From positions 50,277,639 to 50,341,638 of the forward strand of contig CM073595.1 in assembly GCA_037074705.1 (NCBI GenBank): 64,000 bases of DNA, read 5' to 3'. The stretch's first letter is position 1. Every line of letters starts with the position of its first letter. The notes under the pieces are model-generated. The model searched no databases. It was given only the letters and a program-made list of their open reading frames with translations, and was not told the origin of the DNA. This document shows, piece after piece, positions 52,201-60,942 of the stretch. Source of the DNA: Zhengitettix transpicula (lineage: Eukaryota > Arthropoda > Insecta > Orthoptera > Tetrigidae). Position numbers and translations under genes: made by a program.

Positions 52201-55200
52201 TTGTATTATCACAAATATGATTCACTACAAAGTCATTTTTTACACTCAGGCTCATAGATATTTGTTATTTTTTTAACTAATATTATTGGCTGCTTAAATA
52301 TTCTTTATTTTAGGATCATGTGAAATCCATCATGTATGAATCTGATGAATTGAAGAAAAATGTTTTAAGGCTTCAAAATGAACTAGCCAATGAGAAAGAG
52401 TTGTCAAAGTCCTTATTTGAGCAGTCGGAACAACTTAGAAGTAAGCTATTTTATTGATACTATTTATTATTCTGATATGAATTCAAAAAACTGAAAATTT
52501 CATTAATAATGATTGTTGTATTTTTCATTTATAAGTTAACACACATAAATACGCTAAGAAAATCTTTGCCTGTAATTTAAAAGAAATTTCACCCTGCTCA
52601 TCTCAAGAATTATTCTTTTAATATTATTTCTCCATGATTAATTGAATTTATTCTGCACCACCATTTCAAATACTGAAAAATCAGTATGTGAAGACATTTC
52701 TGTACTATTGAATCTTAATGGCAATTGTCTGTTTCAAATGACTTGCCCAAATTTTGACAATGGTTCTTGATGACTAGAAACTGTTTAATTGGCAGTAGTT
52801 ATAAAATTGTTGTATTTATTTTATAACGTTAGTACATAACATTGATTATGATATAGAATAATCTGTTTATTATTTATTACGTGTTATTATGGAAGGAAGT
52901 ATGCTTTCTGATGTCTTCTTATTTGAGGTATAATATTTTAAGGAAGTTCTGTTTCTGAGAATGTACATTTCCAACTAAACAAGGAATATCAATTTTCTCT
53001 ATATTAATAAATTTTATTTTAAGTTTTTGTTGACAAGCATGTAGGCAGTTATTACAGGAAAAACCTTTGTCCAGTAGAATTTTATATTATTTTTATTGTT
53101 GATTACTAGTATTCACTAAACTAGACTAGGGAATTTTTCTTAGAGAAAAATAAAAAATATTGAAGTAAATGACATTTTTTCATATAAAATTAGTCTTTAT
53201 TCTGTGTTTCTATAATTTTTGTAGAAGATTTAATTGAGGCTCAGCAGAGCACAAAACAAGCATTCAATGAAGCAGAACAACTGAAAGACAGATTCATTAC
53301 CCTTCAGGCTGAAGTTGAAGCATCTGAACAGACTTCTAGAAAATTATTGAAAGAAGGATCTTGTACATATCAAGAGTGAGTATGCACGTGTGAATTTGTC
53401 AACATACTAATAATCCCATCGAATTATTTTATGTGATTGGAATATTATTATTCAGGCTATGAACTTCATTAATAAAATACCCTTATTATGGATAATATTA
53501 TACACAATTAATATAAAGAAACATCAATCCTCAAACTGAATGACATTATTGGTATCAAGTTGTAACTGTTATTGCTAGCTACAATAATTCATGCAAACAA
53601 AATTAAGGAGTATTTGAAATTTAATGAAATTTGTGGATTTAATTTAGAGGATATTGTTTGAGTGTTCCATTGTTTGATTTGGAGAAGAAATACACGATAA
53701 GAGTGATAGAGAAAGAATTTAGACCAAGTGATATAGGCAAGAGGAAGGAATAATAGACCAAGGCAATTAAAATTTTATTATATGTTATTTTATTTGTGGC
53801 ATAGAGAAGTATGATAATCTGACAAACGGTCAGAGATACTCTTTCTTCAGTGAGTAAGTAGCATTAATTCAGAGTACACACATGATAGTCTGCAACTCTT
53901 ACCTACTTTGTTCAGCATTTATCAGGGAGGCTTTATTGGCTGTCTGTGTCATTACCAAAGAATGAAAGCACAGGTTCTACACCACTTTTCAAAATTAAAC
54001 AATGGAACAATTCTGACTTCTTATTTATACAAATTCTTGAAATTAATAAGTGTATTGATTTTTGAACAGTAGACCACTTGCTACTCTAGAAGATCAGCAA
54101 AGACTCAAAGATTATGATCAGCTATCACAAACTGTTCAACTCCTCAAGGAATTGAACCAAGAAAGACCTGATAGTTCACTTTTAAATTTTGAGAAAGAAA
54201 AAGTGCAATTGGCTTGGCGTGGAATAAGAAGTATATATAAAGGAATGGAAGATTTGTCAGTTTTAAATGGCTTGGACGATGTGGTTGAAAGGCTAAAATT
54301 ACATTGGAACATCAGGGAAATATTCCACGAGTTTGAAGTAGTTGATTCTGAATATCCAACAGATTTGTCATTGTTTCACAGTGAATTTGAAACGTAAGTT
54401 ATTTAGTTGGTATATTAGTTAATATATTTATTTAATTATTATAGGCAGCATCTTAAATCTGGGGAGGGGGATTTATTTTCCCAGTTTCAATTTTATTGTA
54501 TTCCTCCATTAGAAAGTGGTCATTCAATATTTCACTAGAAATAATACTGAAGTATATATCTGTGGGTTTTATTTATGCATTCCACATAATTACCTATCAA
54601 TTGATTCCCATTAATCTGCCTATCGTGAAGGGAAAATGGAAATTATTTCATCCACTATTTTATATCAGTATTTTATTTCATAGGAGGAAGAAAATTTAAA
54701 TATTCAAGAGACTTGAGAAATTTTAATATTGAACATAGCATGTACACATATGATTCTAGAGAAAATGGTGACATCTATACAGCAATTTTTATCTATCTAA
54801 GTTAAAATGGTAGGAGGGAAAGATCAGGTTTGGTCAGAGAAGTGTTTAAGATCAAAATCATTACATCTGAATATTTAAGAATTGCAAAAAAAGAATGTAG
54901 AGATTCTGATAATCATTTCAAGTAATGTTTTTAGCTTTATTGACAAAACTACTAATGTATCTCAGCATATCAATCATCTATCATTTGCTCTCTTCATTTA
55001 CCATCTTACTGATTTTTTTGACCTCATGTCCATCAAACATTTGAAAGTAGAAACAACTATTCTACTAACGTGTTCCTCAATTTTTTTCAGAGATCAATAT
55101 ACACAGGATGTGAATCCTTCCGTTGAAACTATAAAATTGGAGGAGGAAAGGGACCAGAAGGTAATAAGTTGTTTACAAATGATTCACTTAGTTTCAGATT

Positions 55201-58200
55201 TTTATTGCTCAATTTCTAATCCATGACTTCAGATTGCAGAGTTAGAAGAAGAACTAGTCATATTAAAAGAGAAATGTGCAAAACAGAATGAGGAGCTGCT
55301 ACACAAAGATAAAGAAATTCGTTGTCTGAGGAAGGTGGCGAAGATAGATAATGGAAACAGTTTGGCAGCCAAATTAAATGTAAGTTGACACAATGTAACA
55401 AACTCTGTGCTTAGCTATGTTAGTGCACATTTTGCTTAATTCTTTATGTTAATGGGGTGTTCACTTTCATTTAATTTGGGGCCTTTTGTGTTGCTTTTGG
55501 TGTGTTTTCTACCAAATTGGGCCTGTATTTTCCTGTTTTAATTTTATTTCTTTCACACTCTTTGATGTAACTTTTAAGTTAAATATTCTTTTATTTTTTT
55601 TATATAATTTTTAACATTTTTTTCCTTTATGTTGATTTTGCATTTGTGTTGAATTTCTTTCTCAGGATTCAACTATATTTATTGTATTCATTTCTTGGAT
55701 CGTGGTTGTTATTATCATGGGCTACATGCAGTTTTTCTGATCTGGTATCTATCCCACACCTTTCAGAATCATTAAGCGAATATCTGTCATGGAAAGGTAA
55801 ATATAAATTGATAGTTTTTTGTTTGCAATATAGTCTTAATGACAGAAAGTTTGATAGAATTTTGTGTTAAAATTCTGTAACTACTGAGGCTTATTACTGT
55901 CTTCTAAATCTCTGTTTATTTATATTTATACACCAACATCTACATACGATAGGTTCTACAATACTAATTCAGATAAGCTTTAGCATTAATGTGTAATCCT
56001 TTTAACATTTTACTAATGGCACTGATAAAATTGTTTTTATCTTATGGTTTACACTTTGATTACTCCCTAATATAATTTTAACAGTTATAATACTTGGTAA
56101 AATGAATTTTCTTTTTTTTTCTATTCTTTTAATCCCAGTAGCTCTGAAGTCTTTGCTATATTTGGGCAGTTGTATAACTTATGGTAAGAAGTAAATGGCA
56201 AGTAATTTATCTCAGTGGAGCAAAATTGTGTTTCTTATTAATTTGTCTATAATTTTATTTTTTGGAGCAATATTCTGATTTTGTGTTTTTGCTTTAGATT
56301 TATGCATAACATAAGTGGAAACCTAAGTTTCTGATTATTATTATTATTGGGAGAGTAATAATAACTGCATGAGTAAACTTCAGATACTTCCAAAATTTGT
56401 ATTAAATTTCAGAGAAAAGAGTGTTCATGAAATTTATGATATCTTCATAGGTATTCATAGTATTTATATACATTTCACAATTTTCTTATACAATTTAAGA
56501 TCAAAAATGTTCCTAATGCGTGTAGGTAAAACCTTTTGAATTATTGTGACAATACTTTGATTTCTTATTGTTCTGTAGATATTCATTTACTTTTCTAATT
56601 GCAGACCGTAACAGGTGTTTTAGGACAGTAGAAACTCTGTAATGTGTTTAGGTAAGCAGTTAATATGATCTGATTCATTCAGACTTATTACTGTTTTTTC
56701 AAAAAATTACACTAGCAGCACAATAATAATGATTTATTTGGTTAACTTTGCTTTGATTCATTTGTAGTTTCTGGTAGATGAGCTTCTTTCATATGATTTC
56801 TTTGTACTCATCGCACAGAAGCACAATAGAATAAATTATTCATAATAATTATTGTCACAAATTCAGGAACATTGGTGAAAATTGTTATTAAATAACTCAT
56901 AAGTTTGAAGCTGTTGCTCAGTATAGTTTATCAAAACATTGAGGAAGGTATGTTTTAAAATTTTCTTAGCCAGCATTATCTATAACATAATTTACAATCG
57001 GGTTAGTCCAGCCTGATATTCCATCTGAGAGCATAAAATTAATGTTGGAAACCTCACCTCTGAACTTTGATATTGTGACATCTGACTGCAGACTTTAACC
57101 TTCACCAAGTACTAAGGTCCAATATGCCTTAATTAACTGTGGGCAAAGCTCCCTTACTACTCATTAAGTGTCTCCAAGAGTAACTATGTGGATTTGTACT
57201 TATTAAAAGTATTTTGAGACTTCTAGGAGCAATCCTGAAGTGTGGTGTAAACTGAATGTCATTGTCATACATACGAGCAACTAAGGATGTCAATTTTGTC
57301 AAATTAATTTATTAATATGGACAGGAAAAAATAGAGATATGAGGCTGCTGACTTAACTAAATTTGAGAGTTGATACCATTACATATGTCTGTATATGGAT
57401 TATATGCTAGTAAATGAAATGTTGATAAAAAACGTGGTAACAATGGTTTATACTGTATTTAAATGTGTGTGATTATCTCTATAATTTGCCTTAATAGCCA
57501 GAATTGCCCATTACCTGCCTAGCAAATATAGTTATATACTAATGCACGTTTTCCTTTCTGATATTCTTCTTCTCACCCTATGTTAGTTTGCTTAATTCTG
57601 TACATTTACTGTACAGTTCTTGATATTTTATTGCACTTTTTACATTAATTTATAGAAAATGGTGATAGTTGACAAAAAGATCTACATGACCTCTTATTTG
57701 CTTCTTTAACAAGTATTTATGTACTGTAAAACTAACAACATTGTAGGGCGACAAGGAGCTTGAGGCTATTAAATTATTTTCAACATATCTCCCATACGGT
57801 TTAATGTAGTATTATGAGGATGTTAACTCTGTTTTGTTTTGTAAATGATTGTGTTTGTCTTTGAATCTGTTACTTTCAGAAGTCTTACTACATACAGTTG
57901 AAATGTATTTGCAGAACAGGATTGAAGCTGTCTATGAGCCATTTACTTGTCAGTCTATTGTTGGTTGACTTGCTTCAGTATAATTTCAGTTCCAAGTCTT
58001 TGGCACTGCAATATTTTATTTTCTCTAGTTTGTTTGTTTCACCCAGAGACTCAAATCATGCTTTTTTCTATGATGGCAACAAAAAAACAATTAGAATGTT
58101 TAGTACATTATATTAAGATTTTTTTATAGACACAAATTGAGAATACAGTTTCATTTCAAATAAACATAATTTGACTCTGGACTTTTACATTAAACATTTC

Positions 58201-58432
58201 ATACAATCTCAATGGGATATTGTAAGTATTGTTATATTAGTTTTATTTAATAAGTTATATGAGTTGGCAGACCACCTAAAAATAATCCATGATTAAAATA
58301 CAGAAATATTGGTTTCAGGTGTGGTGTGGTTTCGTTCCTGTGCTGATGGTCTTATTCCTAGCGCTGCTTATTGCAGTGTATCCTGACTTGTCTTATATCA
58401 CCGGAACAGCAGATTTTCCCATTAAACATTAG
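36241..58432 (+). CDS. SLMAP: SLMAP orthologue (FHA domain, coiled coil, tail anchor)
   Basis: Shared coding exons: 36241-36372, 36777-36914, 38800-38947, 46175-46241, 46653-46725, 47093-47260, 47611-47753, 48179-48314, 48619-48844, 49306-49455, 49572-49690, 49828-49888, 51845-51981, 52314-52440, 53225-53375, 54070-54393, 55091-55160 and 55233-55379. The last exon is either 55666-55740 or 58319-58432. All phases join, giving 863 or 876 residues (human SLMAP 828). The FHA domain keeps KIGRSVAR (57-62), SRNHALLW (78-85) and SSNGTFVN (98-105). Then follow [33 protein letters not shown] and a long heptad-rich coiled coil. SLMAP binds phospho-threonines on Hippo/MST kinase and brings the STRIPAK PP2A complex to it; the tail anchors it to ER, mitochondrial outer or nuclear-envelope membranes. 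Two further in-frame exons (43307-43381, 50050-50112) may be alternatively included. Confidence 0.96.
36546..36733. repeat. Intronic direct duplication, copy 1
   Basis: A 188-bp segment, from ATTTATCATGAAAGAGAATT to CTACATAAATATTG, is repeated in the same orientation at 38071-38258. This copy ends about 43 bases before SLMAP exon 2. Confidence 0.88.
36777..36914 (+). CDS. SLMAP: SLMAP exon 2, FHA phosphothreonine-binding core
   Basis: Acceptor GTTTAG ends at 36776 and donor GTATGT begins at 36915. It encodes residues 45-90 with [11 protein letters not shown] and [19 protein letters not shown]. Gly57-Arg58 and Ser78-x-x-His81 are the expected FHA phosphopeptide-binding positions. Human SLMAP is almost identical here. 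Confidence 0.97.
37535..37600 (+). ncRNA. Degenerate hammerhead motif, family A
   Basis: CTGACGA at 37548-37554 is followed by a GGC/GCC-based hairpin and GAAAATTTG at 37572-37580. It has the same AATT stem III and T cleavage base as the family A hammerheads, but here on the plus strand. Stem I pairing is poor. Confidence 0.45.
37687..37822 (-). mobile_element. Penelope-like family A terminal repeat, tandem copy 1
   Basis: The unit runs from GGTATGGAAAGGATAGAGAG through GGCTTACCTGAAAGTGAAG to CAGGAAGGAGTGTTACAC. It is followed about 220 bp later by a second copy in the same orientation. The intact hammerhead (37770-37810) is on its minus strand. Non-coding, in SLMAP intron 2. Confidence 0.7.
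37770..37810 (-). ncRNA. Complete minimal hammerhead ribozyme motif
   Basis: On the minus strand (5' to 3'): stem I CTTC; core CTGAAGA; one extra A; stem II GGAGGC with loop TGAGA and GCCTCC (six perfect pairs); core GAA; AATT as a self-complementary two-pair stem III; T as the cleavage-site base; stem I GAAG. Every base considered essential for a type I hammerhead is present. Cleavage of the host transcript is not implied, because the ribozyme is antisense to SLMAP. Confidence 0.75.
37858..38032 (-). mobile_element. Penelope-like family A terminal repeat, tandem copy 2
   Basis: Begins with GGATATGACATTGTCAAAA as at 5.6 kb and 61 kb. Its hammerhead (37984-38024, minus strand) has CTGAAGG instead of CTGAAGA and one weakened stem II pair; stem I and GAA-AATT-T-GAAG are unchanged. 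Confidence 0.7.
38071..38258. repeat. Intronic direct duplication, copy 2
   Basis: Same length (188 bp) as copy 1, with mostly point differences (roughly 85-90% identity by eye). Exon 2 itself is not duplicated next to it. Confidence 0.88.
38800..38947 (+). CDS. SLMAP: SLMAP exon 3, end of FHA domain
   Basis: Acceptor CATTTTAG ends at 38799 and donor GTAATC begins at 38948. It encodes [20 protein letters not shown] and then [19 protein letters not shown]. Asn100-Gly101 is the conserved FHA NG pair. It ends one base into a codon, the same phase as the optional exon downstream. Confidence 0.97.
40495..40560 (-). ncRNA. Degenerate hammerhead motif, family A
   Basis: On the minus strand CTCCTTCCTGAGGAGGAGGG and GCCTCCAAAACC correspond to stem I, core and stem II of the family A ribozyme, but GAAA has become AAAA. 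It is in SLMAP intron 3. Confidence 0.4.
43307..43381 (+). CDS. SLMAP: SLMAP possible cassette exon (25 codons, Ser/Thr/Ala-rich)
   Basis: This 75-nt open segment has acceptor TTAATTCAAG ending at 43306 and donor GTAGGT at 43382. It enters and leaves in phase 1, exactly as needed to sit between the exons ending at 38947 and starting at 46175. It would add [20 protein letters not shown] plus AVAAI between the FHA domain and the conserved VTHGCIV segment. Vertebrate SLMAP joins the flanking parts directly. Length, phase, splice sites and raised codon-like composition support it; transcripts would be needed for proof. Confidence 0.65.
45041..45296 (-). mobile_element. Possible reverse-transcriptase C-terminal relic
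   Basis: The minus strand reads [39 protein letters not shown] and then stops. This resembles the IIEGK-EGKRGRGRR--LLDDLKEKRRYW end of many insect non-LTR retroelement proteins. Stops follow at once, so it is at best a decayed fragment. Confidence 0.35.
46175..46241 (+). CDS. SLMAP: SLMAP exon, VTHGCIV segment
   Basis: Acceptor CATTTCAG ends at 46174 and the donor GTTTGT begins at 46242. It encodes [20 protein letters not shown], matching human THGCIVSTIKLFLPDGMEAR directly after the FHA domain. Confidence 0.95.
46653..46725 (+). CDS. SLMAP: SLMAP exon, YQLNQYLQ segment
   Basis: Acceptor TTTCTGCAG ends at 46652 and donor GTATGG begins at 46726. It encodes [12 protein letters not shown] after a Ser/Gly linker, equivalent to human SQELFQLSQYLQ. 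It ends in phase 0. Confidence 0.94.
47093..47260 (+). CDS. SLMAP: SLMAP exon, conserved EALHRE / [10 protein letters not shown]
   Basis: Acceptor TTTGTAG ends at 47092 and the donor GTTTGT begins at 47261. It encodes [20 protein letters not shown] and [20 protein letters not shown], one of the best conserved parts of SLMAP and the start of the coiled coil. Confidence 0.97.
47276..47302. repeat. (TA)n(CA)n microsatellite
   Basis: Short TA run passing into CA units, next to the family A fragment and 16 bases after the donor at 47261. Confidence 0.9.
47313..47520 (-). mobile_element. Penelope-like family A fragment with near-complete hammerhead
   Basis: CATTGTCAAAAATAATTGTC at the left matches the family A end. 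On the minus strand around 47461-47500 it has CTGAGGA, A, stem II GGAGGCC/GGCCTTT with an AAA loop, then GAAAATG. The core is intact but stem I and stem III are weakened. It lies in the intron between the exons ending at 47260 and starting at 47611. Confidence 0.55.
47611..47753 (+). CDS. SLMAP: SLMAP coiled-coil exon (TAKESLKK)
   Basis: Acceptor GTGTTGCAG ends at 47610 and the donor begins at 47754. It encodes [20 protein letters not shown] and [20 protein letters not shown], aligned with human LIALQEDKHNYETTAKESLRRVLQEK. Confidence 0.96.
48179..48314 (+). CDS. SLMAP: SLMAP coiled-coil exon
   Basis: Acceptor ATTTTCAG ends at 48178 and donor GTATCT begins at 48315. It encodes [20 protein letters not shown] and [15 protein letters not shown], aligned with human NTEDECTHLKEMNERTQEEL. 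Confidence 0.95.
48619..48844 (+). CDS. SLMAP: SLMAP coiled-coil exon
   Basis: Acceptor TTCTTCAG ends at 48618 and the donor GTAAAG begins at 48845. It encodes 75 residues of heptad-like sequence, including [19 protein letters not shown] and [15 protein letters not shown], parallel to human EKEQELQAKIEALQ and RLTALQVRLEHLQEK. Confidence 0.94.
49142..49194 (+). tRNA. tRNA-like fragment (SINE head or tRNA pseudogene)
   Basis: Seven acceptor bases GGCATGG, T8-A9, a D-arm GCTC-CAATGGTA-GAGC, and an anticodon arm TTTGC-ATACAAA-GCAAA with U33 and an ACA triplet in the anticodon position. The T-arm starts CCTGAG and is then replaced by a (TA)n run. The first two arms fold perfectly, but the T-arm and 3' acceptor strand are missing, so it is not a functional tRNA. 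Confidence 0.5.
49195..49252. repeat. (TA)n microsatellite
   Basis: About 28 TA units directly after the tRNA-like fragment, in an SLMAP intron. Confidence 0.97.
49306..49455 (+). CDS. SLMAP: SLMAP coiled-coil exon
   Basis: Acceptor TTTGCAG ends at 49305 and donor GTAAGT begins at 49456. It encodes a linker ([10 protein letters not shown]) and a helix [20 protein letters not shown]. It follows the tRNA-like and (TA)n repeats in the preceding intron by about 50 bases. Confidence 0.9.
49572..49690 (+). CDS. SLMAP: SLMAP coiled-coil exon
   Basis: Acceptor TTTTTCAG ends at 49571 and donor GTATGT begins at 49691. It encodes about 40 residues, including [20 protein letters not shown] and [13 protein letters not shown]. 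Confidence 0.9.
49828..49888 (+). CDS. SLMAP: SLMAP short exon
   Basis: Acceptor ATTTTCAG ends at 49827 and the donor GTAAGG begins at 49889. It encodes [20 protein letters not shown] and ends in phase 1, which fits both the next constitutive exon and the small exon at 50050. Confidence 0.88.
50050..50112 (+). CDS. SLMAP: SLMAP possible cassette exon (21 codons, hydrophobic)
   Basis: This 63-nt open segment has acceptor ATTTGTAG ending at 50049 and a donor GTTTGG at 50113. It is phase 1 at both ends, so it can be included or skipped without changing frame. It would add [20 protein letters not shown] plus K between KLE and DLLTESR. Its Trp/Val-rich content would interrupt the charged coiled coil, and I see no clear human counterpart. 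Confidence 0.5.
50113..51844 (+). other. SLMAP intron with Penelope-like hammerhead
   Basis: 1.7-kb intron. Apart from the hammerhead-like segment at 51150-51260, nothing is recognised. The region 51,160-51,300 has more CpG than the rest of the intron, consistent with a recent insertion. Confidence 0.5.
51161..51262 (+). mobile_element. Penelope-like terminal-repeat fragment with hammerhead core
   Basis: CTGAAGA at 51171-51177, stem II with CGGT/ACCG pairing, GAAACGTC at 51199-51206. The ACGT stem III and a C cleavage-site base are correct for a minimal hammerhead; stem I is weak. CpG-containing sequence continues to about 51,262. Confidence 0.55.
51845..51981 (+). CDS. SLMAP: SLMAP coiled-coil exon
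   Basis: Acceptor TTTTCTAG ends at 51844 and donor GTAAGT begins at 51982. It encodes [20 protein letters not shown] and then [17 protein letters not shown], strongly heptad-like. Confidence 0.92.
52314..52440 (+). CDS. SLMAP: SLMAP coiled-coil exon
   Basis: Acceptor TATTTTAG ends at 52313 and donor GTAAGC begins at 52441. It encodes [20 protein letters not shown] and [14 protein letters not shown]. Confidence 0.92.
53225..53375 (+). CDS. SLMAP: SLMAP coiled-coil exon
   Basis: Acceptor TTTTTGTAG ends at 53224 and donor GTGAGT begins at 53376. It encodes [20 protein letters not shown] and then a helix with [16 protein letters not shown]. Confidence 0.92.
53823..53850 (-). ncRNA. Degenerate hammerhead motif
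   Basis: Minus strand: CTGAAGA, A, hairpin AGAG/CTCT, then GACCGTTTG in place of GAAACGTTTG. The second core is mutated. It is inside the SLMAP intron 53376-54069. Confidence 0.4.
54070..54393 (+). CDS. SLMAP: SLMAP largest exon, partly non-coiled-coil
   Basis: Acceptor TTTTGAACAG ends at 54069 and donor GTAAGT begins at 54394. It is 324 nt. The first part ([20 protein letters not shown]) is coiled-coil-like. The rest is rich in aromatic and hydrophobic residues ([38 protein letters not shown]), unlike the charged helices around it and without an obvious human SLMAP match. Confidence 0.88.
55091..55160 (+). CDS. SLMAP: SLMAP exon
   Basis: Acceptor TTTTTCAG ends at 55090 and donor GTAATA begins at 55161. 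It encodes [20 protein letters not shown] followed by DQK and ends in phase 0. Confidence 0.88.
55233..55379 (+). CDS. SLMAP: SLMAP last shared exon
   Basis: Acceptor ACTTCAG ends at 55232 and donor GTAAGT begins at 55380. It encodes [20 protein letters not shown] and then [15 protein letters not shown] and a short polar stretch. It ends in phase 0, compatible with both alternative last exons. Confidence 0.93.
55380..58318 (+). other. Terminal SLMAP intron / 3' UTR of the tail-anchor-1 isoform
   Basis: This DNA is intron for the isoform using exon 58319 and 3' UTR (from 55741) for the isoform using exon 55666. Candidate poly(A) signals AATAAA are at 56830-56835 and 58159-58164. No other coding sequence is recognised. 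Confidence 0.6.
55666..55740 (+). CDS. SLMAP: SLMAP alternative last exon A: tail anchor 1
   Basis: Acceptor TTTCTTTCTCAG ends at 55665. In phase 0 it encodes 24 residues and a TGA stop. [17 protein letters not shown] is a single hydrophobic helix with only a few residues after it, a classic tail anchor. Transcripts ending here could use AATAAA at 56830-56835 or 58159-58164. Vertebrate SLMAP is also known to have alternatively spliced tail-anchor segments. Confidence 0.85.
   Translation, partial: DSTIFIVFISWIVVVIIMGYMQFF
58319..58432 (+). CDS. SLMAP: SLMAP alternative last exon B: tail anchor 2
   Basis: Acceptor GGTTTCAG ends at 58318. In phase 0 it encodes 37 residues and a TAG stop. [20 protein letters not shown] is the membrane helix, followed by [17 protein letters not shown]. 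This resembles the human WPWMPMLAALVAVTAIVLYV tail. Its post-membrane segment is about 16 residues, much longer than in exon A. Confidence 0.88.
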   Translation: MWCGFVPVLMVLFLALLIAVYPDLSYITGTADFPIKH

Positions 58433-60050
58433 CCTACATAAATAAGTGAATTTGACATATTCTCAGGGTTAAAAACAGCAGCTTCACAAGTGTCAGGGAC
58501 TGTCAATTGATTCTTTTCAATCTCGTTACATTTTGGTGAAAAGTAGTATCATTAGTGTAAATCACTTTTAGTCAGCATGTTATTTTTCTTGAATTTTTTG
58601 AAGCACTATCTTTCTAGATTGTGTTTACTAAACTTTTTTTACCAATGTGTGACATTAAATTCAATAATCCAGAAGATATAAATATTGATGAAAACAAAAT
58701 ATATAAATACTGGTGTGAACTGAAGACCTAATCATAAACAGGAACAGAAGATATATTGGATAAAATGGAGTAGATATCTTAATTTTTGTGGGCAGTTGAA
58801 CAAGTACGTGAGGTTACCGTGTGAATAATCTTTGTAATGGAACTTCTAAATAATAACTGTTCTTAGATTCATCAATTATGACAGTCCTAATAAAAATAAC
58901 CAACTTGAACTTTATTTTATATTCAGTTTCTTGTTATTTAAAATGTAAATTGGAAGAACTGTAGTTTTATAAATATGTACAGTTACTGCACATTTTTATG
59001 GCCTGTGTATATTGGAAAATCTTATTAGCTGGCAAAACTCATCTCAGAATTTTATCAACTTTTGTTACAAACAATTCATACAAAATGTGTGGCTGTGACA
59101 TTGAATGAATGATAATTACTCTTGTAATTATATATTTCAATTCATTCTTGAGATTAATGGCCATTGTAGTGATACACTAGTCAGCATAAGTGAATGTTGG
59201 TTTAAAAGGAAAATAATTTTCAGAAGTTGTATATGCTTATCAAGTATTTTGTGTTCAAATTTTCATTTACAACTATCAACGACACGTCAACCTTGCAACA
59301 TGCTCAAACATTTATGCTATAATTGTAAATTTTTCTTGAATATGTACTATTTTGCATTATGTGGCAGAGTTGTTTCATTGTTTACTATTGTTTGTATAAT
59401 AGCCACTTGTAATTATTTAAAATGTTATGTTATTTGTAATGATTTATATATTTTGTAAGCAACTGAGGCAAAAGTAAAATGTTTAACTGTTTTGATCAGA
59501 TTTGATGCTTTATTACCACAGGAGTAGCCTTGCATATTAAGACTTGTGGGGTCTATTGAAAGATAATACAATTTAACTAAGATCCAAAAAATAACAACAT
59601 GCAATTAAGGCAAAAAGGGCAGAAAAGGAATGGTAAAAGTTTTTGAACTGTGTGTGTGAGATCATTGTTGGTGTTTTAAACCTTCTTACCATTTTAATAA
59701 CTAGTGAACTACTTTTTAAACAATTTAATTATCATTCACTTTTTGTTTCAAACTGCAATATTATAAATCATAAACATTTTGTAAACTACATTTACACTTC
59801 ACTGACACTGGCACGTTGAACAGGCTACTCACGTTGAAGCACAATATATATTGTGATGCAGTCAAGATGAATCTAATGTTCATTTTTTAAAAAAAGTAAC
59901 ATTAGTACATGGCTAGAGTAATAACTTACCTTAACAAAATGTTTCTTTGCAATCGTCTATACAAAATCTCAAATTATATTACATTTTAGAGTAATCATTT
60001 CTTAAAAAATTATTTTCGTGCTATTAAATCACTTGATTGATCTGTATAAA
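58433..60050 (+). other. SLMAP 3' UTR (tail-anchor-2 isoform)
   Basis: Candidate AATAAA at 58889-58894. CpG remains low to about 60.05 kb, suggesting the longest transcript may extend to there. An open frame at 59105-59458 has no family resemblance and is probably chance. Confidence 0.5.
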
Positions 60051-60633
60051 TTACTGAAATTGTGCAATTCATTCTAAAAAAACTTATTTGGGAAAGAATC
60101 GAACATTTTTCGGGGAAGATGTATGTAACTCGTGTGTATAAGAAGTAGAAATTAAGGGGTGTGAGCTACTTTCGTTTGTTTGAAATTTAAGAAACAGATT
60201 TTGTTTGACAAGATTGTACTAATGAAACACAGTTTGAGCCGACTATTTATTCCACAAATAAAATATCCTTACTAATTAACAAATTCTGTTTATTCTACAG
60301 TTGTATGAATAGCCTGAAACATATAGGCAACTAATTATTTTTAAATGAAGTTAAGTGTACATGTCCAAACATGGGATATCTATGAATTATTTTTTTAAAA
60401 ATTGATGTTCATCGCGTGTGATATATTTCCACTTTCAAACCAATCTGGTTCTTTCTATGTTGCAACAATGATACGAAGCAGATAAATAAGTAATAAATTG
60501 AACAATTTTCGTTTAATTAACATTCGTATAAGATAAATATTTTTTAATAAATTGTTCAATATTATTTATTATGCTAGTTAATATACAGTTTTGAAAAATA
60601 CCGTGTCGATTTGATAAATGATTCTCGGTTTAT

Positions 60634-60694
60634 CAACAGGGTCAAAATTTTGTCAGAAGATAACTAGCATCGCCATCATCAGATAAACCTAACG
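60634..60694 (-). ncRNA. Hammerhead-like relic with conserved stem I
   Basis: On the minus strand GGTTTAT precedes CTGATGA, and ATAAACC follows about 45 bases later, giving a seven-pair stem I. The expected GAAA and short stem III are not clear (GACAAAATTTTGACC instead). Probably a diverged Penelope-like hammerhead. Confidence 0.35.
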
Positions 60695-60903
60695 ACAGGA
60701 TGATAGTCAAGGTAAAGTTTCACGTGGTTGATAAACAGAGATTCGTTTATTAAATATTTTCATCATGAATGCCAACATCCCGATTGTTTGTTGATACTTT
60801 TCTCTCAGAAAGTACGAGTATTAAAGAAGCATTTCATTATTGAGAAAGATGGAAGAATTAGGTGTAATGTGACTTAAATATGGAAAATATTCAGTATAGA
60901 CGA

Positions 60904-60942
60904 ATGTGTGTATATGTGTGTGTGTGTGTTTATATATATATA
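60904..60942. repeat. (TG)n(TA)n microsatellite
   Basis: TG-rich run followed by TA units at the left edge of the family A palindrome. Confidence 0.9.

Noticed and set aside
57898..58129. Overlapping open frames before SLMAP exon B
   Set aside because: Located in intron or 3' UTR, not connected by splice sites and without homology.
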